Source: JBBRHH01 sp963788015
GTDB lineage: Bacteria > Planctomycetota > Phycisphaerae > Tepidisphaerales > Tepidisphaeraceae
Assembly (NCBI GenBank): GCA_963788015.1
Contig: CAWBEY010000010.1
Span: 620,001 to 684,000 of the forward strand
DNA: 64,000 nucleotides
Direction of reading: 5' to 3'
Under the pieces are notes generated by a model that had not been told where the DNA came from, made no database searches, and saw nothing but the letters and a program-made list of their open reading frames with translations. The translations under genes were made by a program, and so were the position numbers. Positions within the stretch are counted from its first letter, which is position 1. Each line of letters opens with the position of its first letter. Positions 22,008 to 32,272 of the stretch are shown one piece after another.

Positions 22008-25000
22008 TTAATGTGTAGGAAGCGGGGGCGGCTGAATCGGGTGGGGTTGGCGGAGCGATTCAAACCAGAGCCGCAGGCGGTCAAGGTAAATGTAGATCAC
22101 GGGCGTGGTGTAAAGCGTCAGCGCCTGGCTGAAGATCAACCCGCCCACTATCGCAATGCCCAGCGGGCGGCGAAGCTCTGCGCCGGTTCCCGTGCCAAGC
22201 GCCAGCGGAAGCCCGCCCAGCAGCGCCGCCATGGTGGTCATGGTGATCGGGCGGAATCGCAACAGGCAGGCCTGAAAAATAGCCTCCTCCGGCGACTTGC
22301 CTTCATTGCGCTCGGCAGCCAGCGCGAAGTCGATCATCATGATCGCGTTCTTCTTCACAATGCCGATCAGGAGAATGATTCCGATCAGGGCGATCACGCT
22401 CAAGTCATTTCGGCAAATCAGCAGCGCGAGCAATGCCCCCACCCCCGCCGACGGCAGCGTGGACAAAATCGTGATCGGATGGATGAGCGACTCGTAGAGA
22501 ATCCCCAGAACGATATAGACGGTAACCAGTGCCGCGAGGATCAGGAGCGGCTCATTGGCCAGCGACGACTGATAAGCCTGCGCGGTTCCCGAAAAGCTCC
22601 CATGAATGCTCGCGGGAAGGCGGATGTCATGCTGCGCGTTTGCAATTTCCGTCACCGCATCGCCCAGCGCAACGCCCGGCGAAAGGTTGAAGGAGAGCGT
22701 AATGGAGGGAAACTGTCCGGAGTGATTGACGGCCAGCGGGGTAGTGTTGGCCTCGTAATGGGTGAACGCGCTGAGCGGAACTTGCGCACCGGTATTGGAT
22801 CGGACGTAAATGTAACGCAGGCCGTCTGGATTTTGTGCGAATTCTGGCGCCACTTCCATCACCACATGATACTGGTTGAGTTGCCGGTACATCGTCGAAA
22901 CCTGCCGCTGGCCAAACGCGTCGTACAGCGTGTCGTCGATCATCTGCGACGTGATGCCCATGCGGGCGGCGGTATCACGATCGATCACCAGCGACGCCTG
23001 CAAGCCTCGGTTTTGCTGGTCGCTGTTCACATCGACAATTCCGGGGAGCGTGCGCATCTTCGTCATGAGTCTTGGCGCCCAATCGTTGAGCTCCTTCAGG
23101 TCGTCGCCTTGAAGAGTGAACTGGTATTGCGCACGCTGGGCCGGCCGCCGATGCGCAGATCCTGGACCGGCTGAAGAAACAGCGTTGCGCCGGGGATGTG
23201 CGAAAGCTTTCCACGCAGGCGGGCGATGACCTCGTCGGCCGTCATCTTGCGCTCGCCGGAGGATTTAAGCGCCACGAACATCCGGCCGGTGTTGGCGGTG
23301 TTGCCGCCGCCGCCGCTGAAGGCGATCACGTTGTTGACGGCCGGGTCCTGTGCGACGGCGTTGGCAAACTGTGACAGCAATCGCGCCATCGCCTGCGCGG
23401 AAGTGTTCTGATCGGCCTGAATCGCCCCCGTAAGCCGGCCCGCATCCTGCTGCGGGAAGAATCCCTTGGGGATGATGATGTAGAGGTAGATGGTGAGCAC
23501 GACCGTGCCAATAGCGACGCAAAGGGTTAGAAGCTCGTGGCGCAGCACCCAGCCGAGAGTGTTCTCGTAAAACTTGAGGATCCAATCAAAAACGCGCTCG
23601 CTGGCCTGGTAGAGGCGCCCGTGCTTCTCCTGGCTTTTGTGCTTCAGGAGCTTGGCGGCACATCATCGGCGTGGTGGTGAGGGAAACCAGCAGCGATACG
23701 GCGATGGCCACGGAGAGCGTGATCGCGAATTCGCGAAACAACCGGCCGACAATTCCGCCCATCAGCAGGATCGGGATGAAGACCGCCACCAGCGAGACGC
23801 TGATCGAAACAACCGTAAAGCCGATCTCCTTTGCCCCCAGCAGCGCCGCCTGCAAAGGCTTTAATCCTTCCTCCAAATGACGGGTGATGTTTTCGATGAC
23901 CACAATCGCGTCATCCACCACAAAGCCGGTGGCGATGGTCATGGCCATCAGCGAGAGGTTGTCGATGCTGTAGCCGCAGAGGTACATCACCCCAAACGTG
24001 CCGATCAGGGAGATCGGAACAGCCACGCTCGGGATCAGCGTGGAGCGAACATTTCGGAGAAAGATGAAGACCACCATGATGACCATCCCGATGGAGAGCA
24101 ACAGGGTGCGCTTCACGTCATTGACGCTGGCGCGGATGGTGGTGGTGCGATCCATGACAACCGACAGCTTGATGCCAGCCGGTATTTCGGACTGAAGCTG
24201 CGGCATGAGATCGCGCACGCGATCGACGGTGGAGATAATGTTGGCGCCGGGCTGGCGGAAAATGATCATCAGGATGGCGGGCTTGCCATCTGAAAGGCCG
24301 GCGGTGCGAATGTCTTCGACGCTGTCGCTGACGCTGGCAACGTCCGCAAGCCGCACGGCCGCCCCGTGGCGATAGGCGATAATCAGCGGTTGATACTCCC
24401 TGGCTGTGAGGAGTTGATCGCTGGTGGCCAGCGACAGCGTGCGGTCCGGCCCGGCCACCTCCCCTTTAGGACGGTTGGCGTTCGCGCTGCCCAGCGCCGT
24501 GCGGACATCTTCCAGGCCCAGGCCAAAGTTGTTGAGGATCGTGGGGTTTACCTCCACGCGCACGGCCGGTAGCGCGCCGCCGCTGGTGGAGACCTGTCCC
24601 ACCCCCTGCACCTGGGATAGTTTTTGCTGGAGCACCGACGATCCCACATCGTACATGCGCGCCTTGTCGTAGGTGTCGGAGGTGAGCGCCAGAATCATCA
24701 CCGGCGCATCGGCGGGATTTACTTTTCGGTAGGTGGGGTTGTTGGGAAGGTTGGCCGGAAGCTGGCCGCGCGCTGCGTTGATGGCGGCCTGCACGTCGCG
24801 GGCGGCGGCGTCGATGTTCCGGCTTAGGTCGAACTGCATCGTGATCGACGTGGAGCCCAGCGTGCTGGTGGAAGTCATTTCCGTCACGCCGGCGATCCGC
24901 CCAAACTGCCGCTCAAGGGGCGTGGCTACGGACGAGGCCATTGTTTCGGGGCTGGCCCCTGGCAGGCCCGACGAAACCTGAATCGTTGGAAATTCCACTT

Positions 25001-25115
25001 GCGGCAGCGGCGAGACTGGAAGAAGAAAATACGCCAGCCCGCCGGCCAGGCCGATGGCGATGGTCAGCAGCGTGGTGGCGACAGGCCGATGAATAAACGG
25101 GGCGGAGAGGCTCAT
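22008..25115 (-). CDS. RND efflux pump subunit, MdtC-like, two frame breaks
   Basis: Inner-membrane proton/drug antiporter of about 1036 residues. It starts at ATG 25115, which overlaps the stop of the upstream pump by four bases (ATGA). The N-terminus PFIHRPVATTLLTIAIGLAG, the TM4 segment MTIATGFVVDDAIVVIENI with the paired Asp residues, and the C-terminal VKKNAIMMIDFALAAERNEG are diagnostic of HAE-1 RND pumps. Breaks are near 23650 and 23120. It pairs with the next gene as in MdtBC heteromers. Confidence 0.9.
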
Positions 25116-28100
25116 GCCGGTTGGGGTTGAGGAGAAGCGGGTTGGCGATCCCGGCCAGTCCATCTGCTGACGCGCTGGGCGAGACGATCAAACGCCAGAT
25201 AAATAACGGGCGTGGTGTAAAGCGTCAGAATCTGGCTGAAGATCAGCCCGCCGATCATGGTGATGCCCAGCGGCCGACGAAGCTCTGCGCCAGTGCCGGT
25301 GCCGAACGCAAGGGGGACGCCCGCGAGCAGCGCTGCCATCGTCGTCATCAGGATGGGACGAAGGCGCAGGAGGCAAGCCTGGAAGATCGCCTCCTCGGGG
25401 CCCTTCCCCTCATTGCGCTGGGCATCCAGCGCGAAGTCGATCATCATGATCGCGTTCTTCTTCACGATGCCGATCAGCAGGATGATTCCGATCAGGGCGA
25501 TCACGCTGAACTCCTCACGGCAAAGCATCAGCGCCAGAAGCGCCCCAACGCCGGCCGAGGGGAGCGTCGAGAGAATCGTGATGGGGTGAATGTAGCTCTC
25601 GTACAACACCCCCAGAACAATGTAGACCGTGATAAGGGCGGCGAAGATCAGCACCGATTCGTTGTTGAGCGAGGTCTGAAATGCCAGCGCCGTTCCCTCG
25701 AATCCGGCCTGGATGCTCATGGGCATGCCAAGATCGGTCTTGGCTTTGTTAATGGCGCGACACTGCCTCGCCCAGCGAACGCGCCTGGAGCGAGATTGAA
25801 TGAAACGGTGACGGCGGGAAACTGCCCCTGATGATTTACCGCCAGCGGAGCGTTGATCTGTTCGACGCGCGGTGAAGGCGCTCAAGGGGATTTTGCCGCC
25901 GGCCGAAGTGCGGACATATATCTGGTTGAGGTCTTGCAGCGAATCCTGAAATCCCGGCATCACTTCCAGCACGACATGGTACTGGTTCAGTTGCGTGAAC
26001 ATGGTCGAGATCTGCCGCTGCCCAAATGCGTCGTAAAGCGTGTCGTCGATCATCTGCGGCGTAATCCCCAGCCGGGAAGCTGTGTCGCGGTCAATTACAA
26101 ACCGCGCCTGCTGGCCCTGATCCTGCTGATCGCTCGCCACGTCACGAAGCTCCGGCAGCGACTGCAATTTTTCAACGAATCGCGGTAGCCATGCTCCAAG
26201 CTCCTTTGCGTCAGGATCTTCGAGGCTGTACTGAAACTGCGTGCGGCTCACGCGATCTTCCACCGTCAGGTCCTGCACCGGCTGCATGAACAATGTGATG
26301 CCTTCGATCTTTTCAAGCTGGGTTTGCAGCCGCCGGATCACCTCGCTGGCACTGACATGGCGCACCTCGATGGGCTTCAAGTTGATCTGCACCCGGCCGC
26401 TGTTCATGGTCGTGTTCGTGCCGTCGATGCCGATGAAAGACGAAAGACTGTCAACGGCCGGATCGCGGAGAATGGCATCCGCCAGCTTCTGCTGCCGCTC
26501 CGACATGGAAGAAAACGACACCGTCTGCGGCGCCTCGGAGACGCCCAGAATAACGCCGGTATCCTGCACTGGAAAAAACCCCTTGGGGATAACAACAAAA
26601 AGCAGCACGGTGAGGCCCAGGGTAGCCATCGCGATGAGCAGCGTCGCCGTCTGATGCCCCAGCACCCACCGCAGCGTCCGGCCATAAAAGTCGATGATGC
26701 GCTGCCAGACGCGCTCCGAGGCCTGATAAAGCCGCCCCTGCTGCGCGTCGGGCTTATGCCGGAGAAACTTGGCGCACATCATCGGCGTGAGCGTGAGCGA
26801 CACAACCGCGGAGACGACGATGGTGACGCTGAGGGTGATGGCAAACTCTCGGAACAGCCGGCCAACAATATCCCCCATGAACAGCAGCGGGATCAGCACC
26901 GCGATCAGCGAAATACTGAGCGAGACAATGGTGAAACCAATCTGCTCGGAGCCTTTCAGCGCCGCGGCCAGCGGCTTTTCGCCCTGCTCGATGTAGCGGG
27001 CGATGTTTTCGATCATGACGATGGCGTCGTCTACAACGAATCCGGTCGAGATCGTCAGCGCCATCAGCGTGAGGTTGTTCAGGCTGTACCCAAGCAGGTA
27101 CATCACGCCGAAAGTTCCCACCAGTGACAAGGGCACCGCAACGCTTGGAATGATCGTGGCGGCCAGGTTGCGCAGGAAGAGGAAGATCACCATCACCACG
27201 AGCCCGATGGTAAGCACCAATTCCCACTGCACGTCGTTCACCGATGCGCGAATGGTGAGGGTGCGATCGGTGAGAATGTCGATGGAGACAGACGACGGAA
27301 GCGAGCTTTGAAGCTGGGGAAGAAGCTTCTTCACCCGATCCACGACCGCGATGATGTTGGCGCCGGGCTGGCGCTGGATGTTGACGATGACGGCGGGCGT
27401 GGTATTCATCCAAGCCGCCTGCTTCACGTTCTCGGCGCTATCGACGACGTTAGCCACATCTGAAAGCTTCACCGCCGCGCCGTTTCGATAGGCTACAACC
27501 AACGGCCGGTATTGATCGCTGGAGAGCAATTGGTCGTTGGCGCCAATCGTATAGGCCAGTCGGCTGCCGTCGATGTTGCCCTTGGCCTGGTTGACGTTGG
27601 CTTGGGAAATAGCGGTGCGCAAGTCTTCGAGGCTTAGTCCCAGCGAGGAAAGAATGGTGGGATTGACCTGCACGCGCACGCCCGGTTTCTGCCCGCCGCT
27701 GATGCTGACGAGTCCGACGCCGGGCAACTGCGAAATCTTTTGCGCCAGCCGCGTGTCCGCCAAATCCTCCACCTTCGACAGCGGCAGGATTCTGGAGCTG
27801 AGGGCGAGCGTGAGGATCGGCGTGTCGGCCGGGTTGGTCTTGCTGTAGATCGGCGGGTTGGGCAGTTCCTTGGGCAGATAGGTGGTCGCGGCGTTGATGG
27901 CAGCCTGCACTTCCTGCTCCGCGACGTCAATGTTCAGGTCAAGCGAAAACTGAAGCGTGACGACCGAACTACCCTGCGAGCTGGTCGAGGTCATCTGGTT
28001 CAGGCCCGGCACCTGCCCAAACTGCCTCTCCAGGGGAGCCGTCACCGATGACGCCATCACATCCGGGCTGGCACCTGGATAAAACGTCAGCACTTGAATC

Positions 28101-28231
28101 GTCGGATAATCCACCTGCGGCAAGGCGGAAACCGGCAGCTCGCGATACGCCACCGCGCCCACGAGAAGAATGGCGGCCATCAACAGCGACGTCGCGACCG
28201 GGCGAAGGATAAATGGGCGTGAGGGGCTCAT
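25112..28231 (-). CDS. RND efflux pump subunit, MdtB-like
   Basis: A 1039-codon RND pump from ATG 28231 (PFILRPVATSLLMAAILLVG). It carries LTISTGFVVDDAIVMIENIA with the proton-relay Asp pair and VKKNAIMMIDFALDAQRNEG near the end. Two compensating frame breaks near 25870 and 25760 scramble about 38 residues; outside them the match is continuous. It starts four bases after the adaptor gene, so adaptor, MdtB-like and MdtC-like genes form one operon. No outer-membrane channel gene is nearby. Confidence 0.92.
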   Translation of the reverse strand: MSPSRPFILRPVATSLLMAAILLVGAVAYRELPVSALPQVDYPTIQVLTFYPGASPDVMASSVTAPLERQFGQVPGLNQMTSTSSQGSSVVTLQFSLDLNIDVAEQEVQAAINAATTYLPKELPNPPIYSKTNPADTPILTLALSSRILPLSKVEDLADTRLAQKISQLPGVGLVSISGGQKPGVRVQVNPTILSSLGLSLEDLRTAISQANVNQAKGNIDGSRLAYTIGANDQLLSSDQYRPLVVAYRNGAAVKLSDVANVVDSAENVKQAAWMNTTPAVIVNIQRQPGANIIAVVDRVKKLLPQLQSSLPSSVSIDILTDRTLTIRASVNDVQWELVLTIGLVVMVIFLFLRNLAATIIPSVAVPLSLVGTFGVMYLLGYSLNNLTLMALTISTGFVVDDAIVMIENIARYIEQGEKPLAAALKGSEQIGFTIVSLSISLIAVLIPLLFMGDIVGRLFREFAITLSVTIVVSAVVSLTLTPMMCAKFLRHKPDAQQGRLYQASERVWQRIIDFYGRTLRWVLGHQTATLLIAMATLGLTVLLFVVIPKGFFPVQDTGVILGVSEAPQTVSFSSMSERQQKLADAILRDPAVDSLSSFIGIDGTNTTMNSGRVQINLKPIEVRHVSASEVIRRLQTQLEKIEGITLFMQPVQDLTVEDRVSRTQFQYSLEDPDAKELGAWLPRFVEKLQSLPELRDVASDQQDQGQQARFVIDRDTASRLGITPQMIDDTLYDAFGQRQISTMFTQLNQYHVVLEVMPGFQDSLQDLNQIYVRTSAGGKIPLSAFTARRTDQRSAGGKSSGAVSRRHRFIQSRSRRVRWARQCRAINKAKTDLGMPMSIQAGFEGTALAFQTSLNNESVLIFAALITVYIVLGVLYESYIHPITILSTLPSAGVGALLALMLCREEFSVIALIGIILLIGIVKKNAIMMIDFALDAQRNEGKGPEEAIFQACLLRLRPILMTTMAALLAGVPLAFGTGTGAELRRPLGITMIGGLIFSQILTLYTTPVIYLAFDRLAQRVSRWTGRDRQPASPQPQPA

Positions 28232-28235
28232 GCGG

Positions 28236-29579
28236 CTACTTCTCGGGCGGCACTTGGCGGCTCTGCGTGCTTGGGGCTGGCACCGTCGCGGGCAGCGTTG
28301 TTGCCATCTTGCGCGTACTGGCGGCCTTGTTGGTTGTGGGTGCTGCGCCTGGCGAAACTTTTGCCACCGTCACCTTTGTTCCCGGCTGCAGTTTGTCCAC
28401 GCCATCGGTGACGACAACCTCGCCGGCTTCGAGCCCGCTTTCGATGATTGTCTCCTCGCCTTCGGTCGGACCTACGACGATATTCCGAAGCTCCACCGCG
28501 TCATCCTTCACCACGTACATGAACGATTGCGTCCCGCGCTGCACAGCGGCCGACGGGACGATCACCACCCCACGCCGCGTCTCCACGAGCAATCGCGCGT
28601 TCACAAATTGGTTTGGAAAAAGCGCATAATCTTCATTGGGAAAGACCGCCTTCATTTTCACCGTGCCGGTGCTCGGATCGATCTGGCTGTCCACCGCTCC
28701 CAGCGTTCCTTTCGCCAGGTTGTTCTTCAGGTCGTGATCGAATGCATCCACTTCGAGCGTTCGGCCAGCATTCACCTCCCCCATCACCTGACGAACATTG
28801 TCTTCCGGCAGCGTGAAGACAATTGCGATGGGCTGTAGCTGCGTAATGACGGCCAACCCGTTCTGGTCGTTGGCATGCACCATGTTGCCCTGGTCCACCA
28901 GCCGCAGCCCGATGCGTCCAGTCAGAGGCGCTGTGATACGGGCATAGGTCAGGTTGAGTTTAGCACTGTCGATCTGCCCCTGATCCACCTTCACGGCTCC
29001 CTCGGCTTGGCGTACTGTGGCCGCCTGCGTGTCCACCTGCTGGCGGGCGATTGAATTTTCTTTGAGCAAGTCCTGATAGCGCACCAAATCCGCCTGCGCG
29101 TTCGCAAGCTCGGCCTGGTCCTTGGCCATTTGTCCCTGGGCTTGCGTCAGCTGCACTTCGAACGGCCTGGGATCAATTTCCACCAGCAGGTCCCCTTCAT
29201 GAACCACCTGCCCCTCGCTGAATGCCACCCGATTAAGTTGCCCGTCAACGCGGGTGCGGATGGTCACGGTGTTGAGTGGTGTGACTGTTCCAAGGCCGGT
29301 GAGATAAAGATCCATGTCCCCGCGCCGGGCGATGGCCGTGACCACCTGCACCGGCCGTCCCCCAGCCGCGCCTGGCCCACCCCCTGCGCCGCCGGCCTTC
29401 AGCCCCGATTGTCGAAAATGAGAAAACAGGACGAGCCCAACAACAACGACCAATAACCCGACGACCGCCCACACCCACCACAGGCGGTGGCCAGTCTGCT
29501 CCCGGCCGTAATCCACGTACGTTTCGGGCACAGTGGTCGGCTCGTCCCACTTGGAGTCTGCTGTCTTTTGGATGCTCAT
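28236..29579 (-). CDS. RND efflux periplasmic adaptor, MdtA-like
   Basis: An intact 447-residue membrane-fusion protein. An N-terminal membrane anchor lies at residues about 33-56. It then has the lipoyl-like half GTVTPLNTVTIRTRVDGQLN, an alpha-hairpin of about 80 residues rich in Gln and Ala, the second lipoyl half with ITAPLTGRIGLRLVDQG, and beta-barrel domains. The C-terminal 50 residues are low complexity. It links the two downstream RND pumps to an outer-membrane channel not encoded here. Confidence 0.92.
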   Translation of the reverse strand: MSIQKTADSKWDEPTTVPETYVDYGREQTGHRLWWVWAVVGLLVVVVGLVLFSHFRQSGLKAGGAGGGPGAAGGRPVQVVTAIARRGDMDLYLTGLGTVTPLNTVTIRTRVDGQLNRVAFSEGQVVHEGDLLVEIDPRPFEVQLTQAQGQMAKDQAELANAQADLVRYQDLLKENSIARQQVDTQAATVRQAEGAVKVDQGQIDSAKLNLTYARITAPLTGRIGLRLVDQGNMVHANDQNGLAVITQLQPIAIVFTLPEDNVRQVMGEVNAGRTLEVDAFDHDLKNNLAKGTLGAVDSQIDPSTGTVKMKAVFPNEDYALFPNQFVNARLLVETRRGVVIVPSAAVQRGTQSFMYVVKDDAVELRNIVVGPTEGEETIIESGLEAGEVVVTDGVDKLQPGTKVTVAKVSPGAAPTTNKAASTRKMATTLPATVPAPSTQSRQVPPEK

Positions 29580-29705
29580 GGTGATGTACTGGATAGGACG
29601 GGCACAGACGGTTTGATGTTAGGCAGGCACCGATGCATTTCTACAATAAGGGTTTCCTCATAATAAGATTGTATCACTGCACTCTGGCTTCGCACCACAC
29701 TCCTG

Positions 29706-30368
29706 TTATCGGCAGCATGGATGTGCGTACCTCCACTCAGTGCCAATCGCGTAATAGTTGGCGCAACCTCTATTTTCCAACAGCCCCGCGCGCCAATCAT
29801 CGAACAGGATCCTCCATTCAATTTGCTGTAATCGAACTGCAATCGAGTGTCGCGGATCGTCAGGTCGTTTATGCAACTCCTCGCATAGGTCGACAAAGAC
29901 ATCCGAATCCCAGCCATCCCGGATCAACCGTAAGAATGTTTTGTCGGCCGGCAGAGGGTGAACCACGCCGGCCGCAACTCGGGCGAGCGAGGGCAGGACG
30001 GGATGATTCGCGCACCGCGCGTACCAGTATTTGGCGTTGCTGAAGTCGCCTTCGCGCCGATGCAGGATCGCATGCCAATAACTCCCCGTGGGCGTGTGGA
30101 TAGCCTGGGAGATGGTATGGGATTGATCCAGCCAATCGTGCCAAAGCCACAAGGCCGACAACAGTGCCTGCGCATCGGGTAGGCTTACCACCCGTCCTAC
30201 AACAAGTTTTTCGGGACTCACCGCCTCCAGCATTTGTCTCGCCTGCTCGTCGCCAGCATCACCGACCACAAGCCGTGTATAGGCGGCTTCCGGCTTCAGT
30301 GCCGCCAACTCACGCGCCAAAGGCGACAAAACGTCGCCAGCGCTTTCTCCGCTATTTTGCCCGACCAT
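29706..30368 (-). CDS. Conserved-looking hypothetical protein
   Basis: An intact 220-residue soluble protein from ATG 30368, with no signal peptide. It has a helical, Trp- and His-rich centre, for example SYWHAILHRREGDFSNAKYW followed by YARCANHPVLP. This is a pattern seen in planctomycete hypothetical proteins with no assigned function. No catalytic set can be named with confidence. The 126 bases between it and the adaptor start hold no gene. Confidence 0.65.
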   Translation of the reverse strand: MVGQNSGESAGDVLSPLARELAALKPEAAYTRLVVGDAGDEQARQMLEAVSPEKLVVGRVVSLPDAQALLSALWLWHDWLDQSHTISQAIHTPTGSYWHAILHRREGDFSNAKYWYARCANHPVLPSLARVAAGVVHPLPADKTFLRLIRDGWDSDVFVDLCEELHKRPDDPRHSIAVRLQQIEWRILFDDWRAGLLENRGCANYYAIGTEWRYAHPCCR

Positions 30369-30500
30369 TGGTTTCTCCCTCTGTTATGACGCTCACGCTA
30401 GCGGCAGTACAACTCGTTGAGCAAGGGCGATGCGAGGCGAAAGATTGCGGCACGGGATTTACTTCCAGTGCTTCGGGAACACTTTACAAGGAGCTAAACC

Positions 30501-30920
30501 ATGTTGCGATTTGGAATTCCACTGTTGGCCGCGGCCATGTTGATGGGGTGTGACACGATCTCTGGGCCGTCTGAAGTGAGCGCCAAGCGGGCAGCCTTTG
30601 CCGCTCAGACGCCTTATCCTCAGAACATGAAAGCCACCGAGGATTCGCATCTGACGGCACTGGTGAGCCGGGACGGCAACACCATTCAGTTGCTCAACAG
30701 TTCTGACAAGGCCTCCACCGATGCCAACGTGTGGGTGAATGGGACGTACCTGACGCGTGTTGATTCTGTTCCGCCCCATGGCCTGGTTACGCTTCATCGC
30801 ACCGACTTTTTCGACAGCGGCGGCAACAACCTCAGCAAGCAGAGTGCAACCGTCACGCGAGTGGAGGTGCAGAGCAACAACCAGTTGTTCCAGGTGCAGG
30901 GGCCTGTATTCACTCCTTGA
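30501..30920 (+). CDS. Small lipoprotein
   Basis: A 139-residue protein from ATG 30501 with AAGGAG upstream. A lipoprotein signal (GIPLLAAAMLMGCDTISG) gives acylation at Cys17. The rest is a beta-rich domain with VWVNGTYLTRVDSVPPHG. The next gene encodes a protein with the same plan (IWINHKYVVYVPKMEPKV), so the two look like paralogues. It ends just before an intrinsic terminator. Confidence 0.75.
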   Translation: MLRFGIPLLAAAMLMGCDTISGPSEVSAKRAAFAAQTPYPQNMKATEDSHLTALVSRDGNTIQLLNSSDKASTDANVWVNGTYLTRVDSVPPHGLVTLHRTDFFDSGGNNLSKQSATVTRVEVQSNNQLFQVQGPVFTP

Positions 30921-30955
30921 GACCTCCCTCCGCGATCGCAATGACATTCGGCGCA

Positions 30956-30996
30956 GTCGGATCTTTGAGCGTTCAATGATCCGACGCTTTTTTTTA
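30956..30996 (+). terminator. Intrinsic terminator after first lipoprotein
   Basis: A perfect 8-bp stem GTCGGATC / GATCCGAC with a 14-nt loop is followed by GC and a run of eight T. It lies 36 bases after the lipoprotein stop. Confidence 0.85.
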
Positions 30997-31113
30997 TCCT
31001 CTTCAATCGGTGCGTCCGATAACTCTTTGAGAAGGCATTGCCCAAGCTGCATGGCTGCCAAGTGGCGACGGCGGACGGGCAAATTCGAAGTTGTAACTGA
31101 TTGTGAGGACGCT

Positions 31114-31590
31114 ATGAACTGTTCATTCAAGAGTCGATGGCTGATGGCCGGGGCGTTGACACTGGCTGGCGTGGTCGGCTGCTCTGGACGCGCTTCGCTT
31201 TTCCCGAATCCCGATCCCGGCCTGCGCAAGCCGATGGAGAAATTCTCGGCCGACGCGGCCAAGCGATTTCCATACAAGGGCGACGCCCCCAAGGGTGACA
31301 TCAAGGAATCTCCCGCCCGGGCTGAGGTTGCTTACGATTACCTCAAGCAGATCAACGTTGAAAATCTTTCCGACACCGAATACACCGACATCGAAATCTG
31401 GATCAACCACAAGTACGTGGTGTATGTGCCGAAGATGGAGCCCAAGGTGCTCAAGCGGCTGGATTTCAAGATGCTCTTTGATGACAACGGCAACTACTTC
31501 TCGTTCAGCAAAGACATGCCGCATGTGGATCACGTGGAGATGCTGAAAGACGGCAAGATCTACGACATGCCGGTGCAGCTGGCTGATTAA
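31114..31590 (+). CDS. Small lipoprotein, paralogue-like
   Basis: A 158-residue protein from ATG 31114 (MNCSFKSRWLMAGALTLAG). The lipobox GVVGC puts the acylated Cys near residue 24. A single beta-rich domain follows, with IEIWINHKYVVYVPKMEPKV. The frame is open further upstream, but that part overlaps the preceding gene and terminator and lacks a signal peptide, so ATG 31114 is chosen. Function unknown. Confidence 0.75.
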   Translation: MNCSFKSRWLMAGALTLAGVVGCSGRASLFPNPDPGLRKPMEKFSADAAKRFPYKGDAPKGDIKESPARAEVAYDYLKQINVENLSDTEYTDIEIWINHKYVVYVPKMEPKVLKRLDFKMLFDDNGNYFSFSKDMPHVDHVEMLKDGKIYDMPVQLAD

Positions 31591-31620
31591 AATGCACCGA
31601 CAAACGAATGGAACTGGCGG

Positions 31621-31657
31621 GTGGGTGAAGGTGTCAGCCTTCACCCACTTGTTTTTT
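31621..31657 (+). terminator. Intrinsic terminator after second lipoprotein
   Basis: An 11-bp perfect stem GTGGGTGAAGG / CCTTCACCCAC with a six-base loop is followed by TTGTTTTTT. It overlaps the 3' end of the convergent membrane-protein gene. Confidence 0.9.
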
Positions 31658-32132
31658 GACTCAGCCCGCGAGCGTCCTCGCCATCGCCGCCATTCAGTTT
31701 TTCAACCTGTTTCAGTTCCGCGTCCAGGCGTTGAATGTGTTTTTCCTTCGCCTCGACCGTCGCGCGTTCGCTCTTTAATTCAACCCGCAGACGGGCGTGA
31801 AGGTTCATATAAATGTTGGACACCCACACCAGCCCAAACAGGCTCAGCACGTAACCACGCCAATCGTCCAACAGCAGCTTGAAATGGGTGAGAACGAGGA
31901 AAATGGCCGTTACCCAATGGCTAAAGCAATATTCGCAGGTGAAGAGATAAAAGAATTTTCGAATGACCAGATTGCGGCAGGATTGGCTGCATCGGGCACA
32001 GAAGTCGCGTGGCTCACGAAAGACTTCTTCGTGCGTGACCGTCCAGGCCACCGTCGCAATGGGGATCGCCAGCACCAACAGCCAAAAGAGTTGGGCAAGC
32101 ATGTATTGACTGGTGGGAGGGTTCATGTTCAT
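31641..32132 (-). CDS. Membrane protein with CxxC pairs and C-terminal coiled coil
   Basis: A 163-residue protein. TM1 is at residues about 12-30. The stretch DFCARCSQSCRNLVIRKFFY and a later FTCEYCFSHW give two CxxC motifs that could bind metal or form disulfides. A second TM (TAIFLVLTHF) and a third (VLSLFGLVWVSNIYM) follow, then a charged coiled coil of about 45 residues. The stop codon lies inside the terminator of the convergent lipoprotein gene. Family not recognised. Confidence 0.65.
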   Translation of the reverse strand: MNMNPPTSQYMLAQLFWLLVLAIPIATVAWTVTHEEVFREPRDFCARCSQSCRNLVIRKFFYLFTCEYCFSHWVTAIFLVLTHFKLLLDDWRGYVLSLFGLVWVSNIYMNLHARLRVELKSERATVEAKEKHIQRLDAELKQVEKLNGGDGEDARGLSQKTSG

Positions 32133-32272
32133 GTCTTTGCAAAGCCTATTCCGCTTTTATAAACCATTCCCACGGTGTCATCTGCAAAGATTGCAGGTGC
32201 TCTGTTCAATCGGCCGCTTGAACGTATGCTGCTGGGTCGTTTAAGCCTTGTTCTATCCAACAGGAGATCAAA

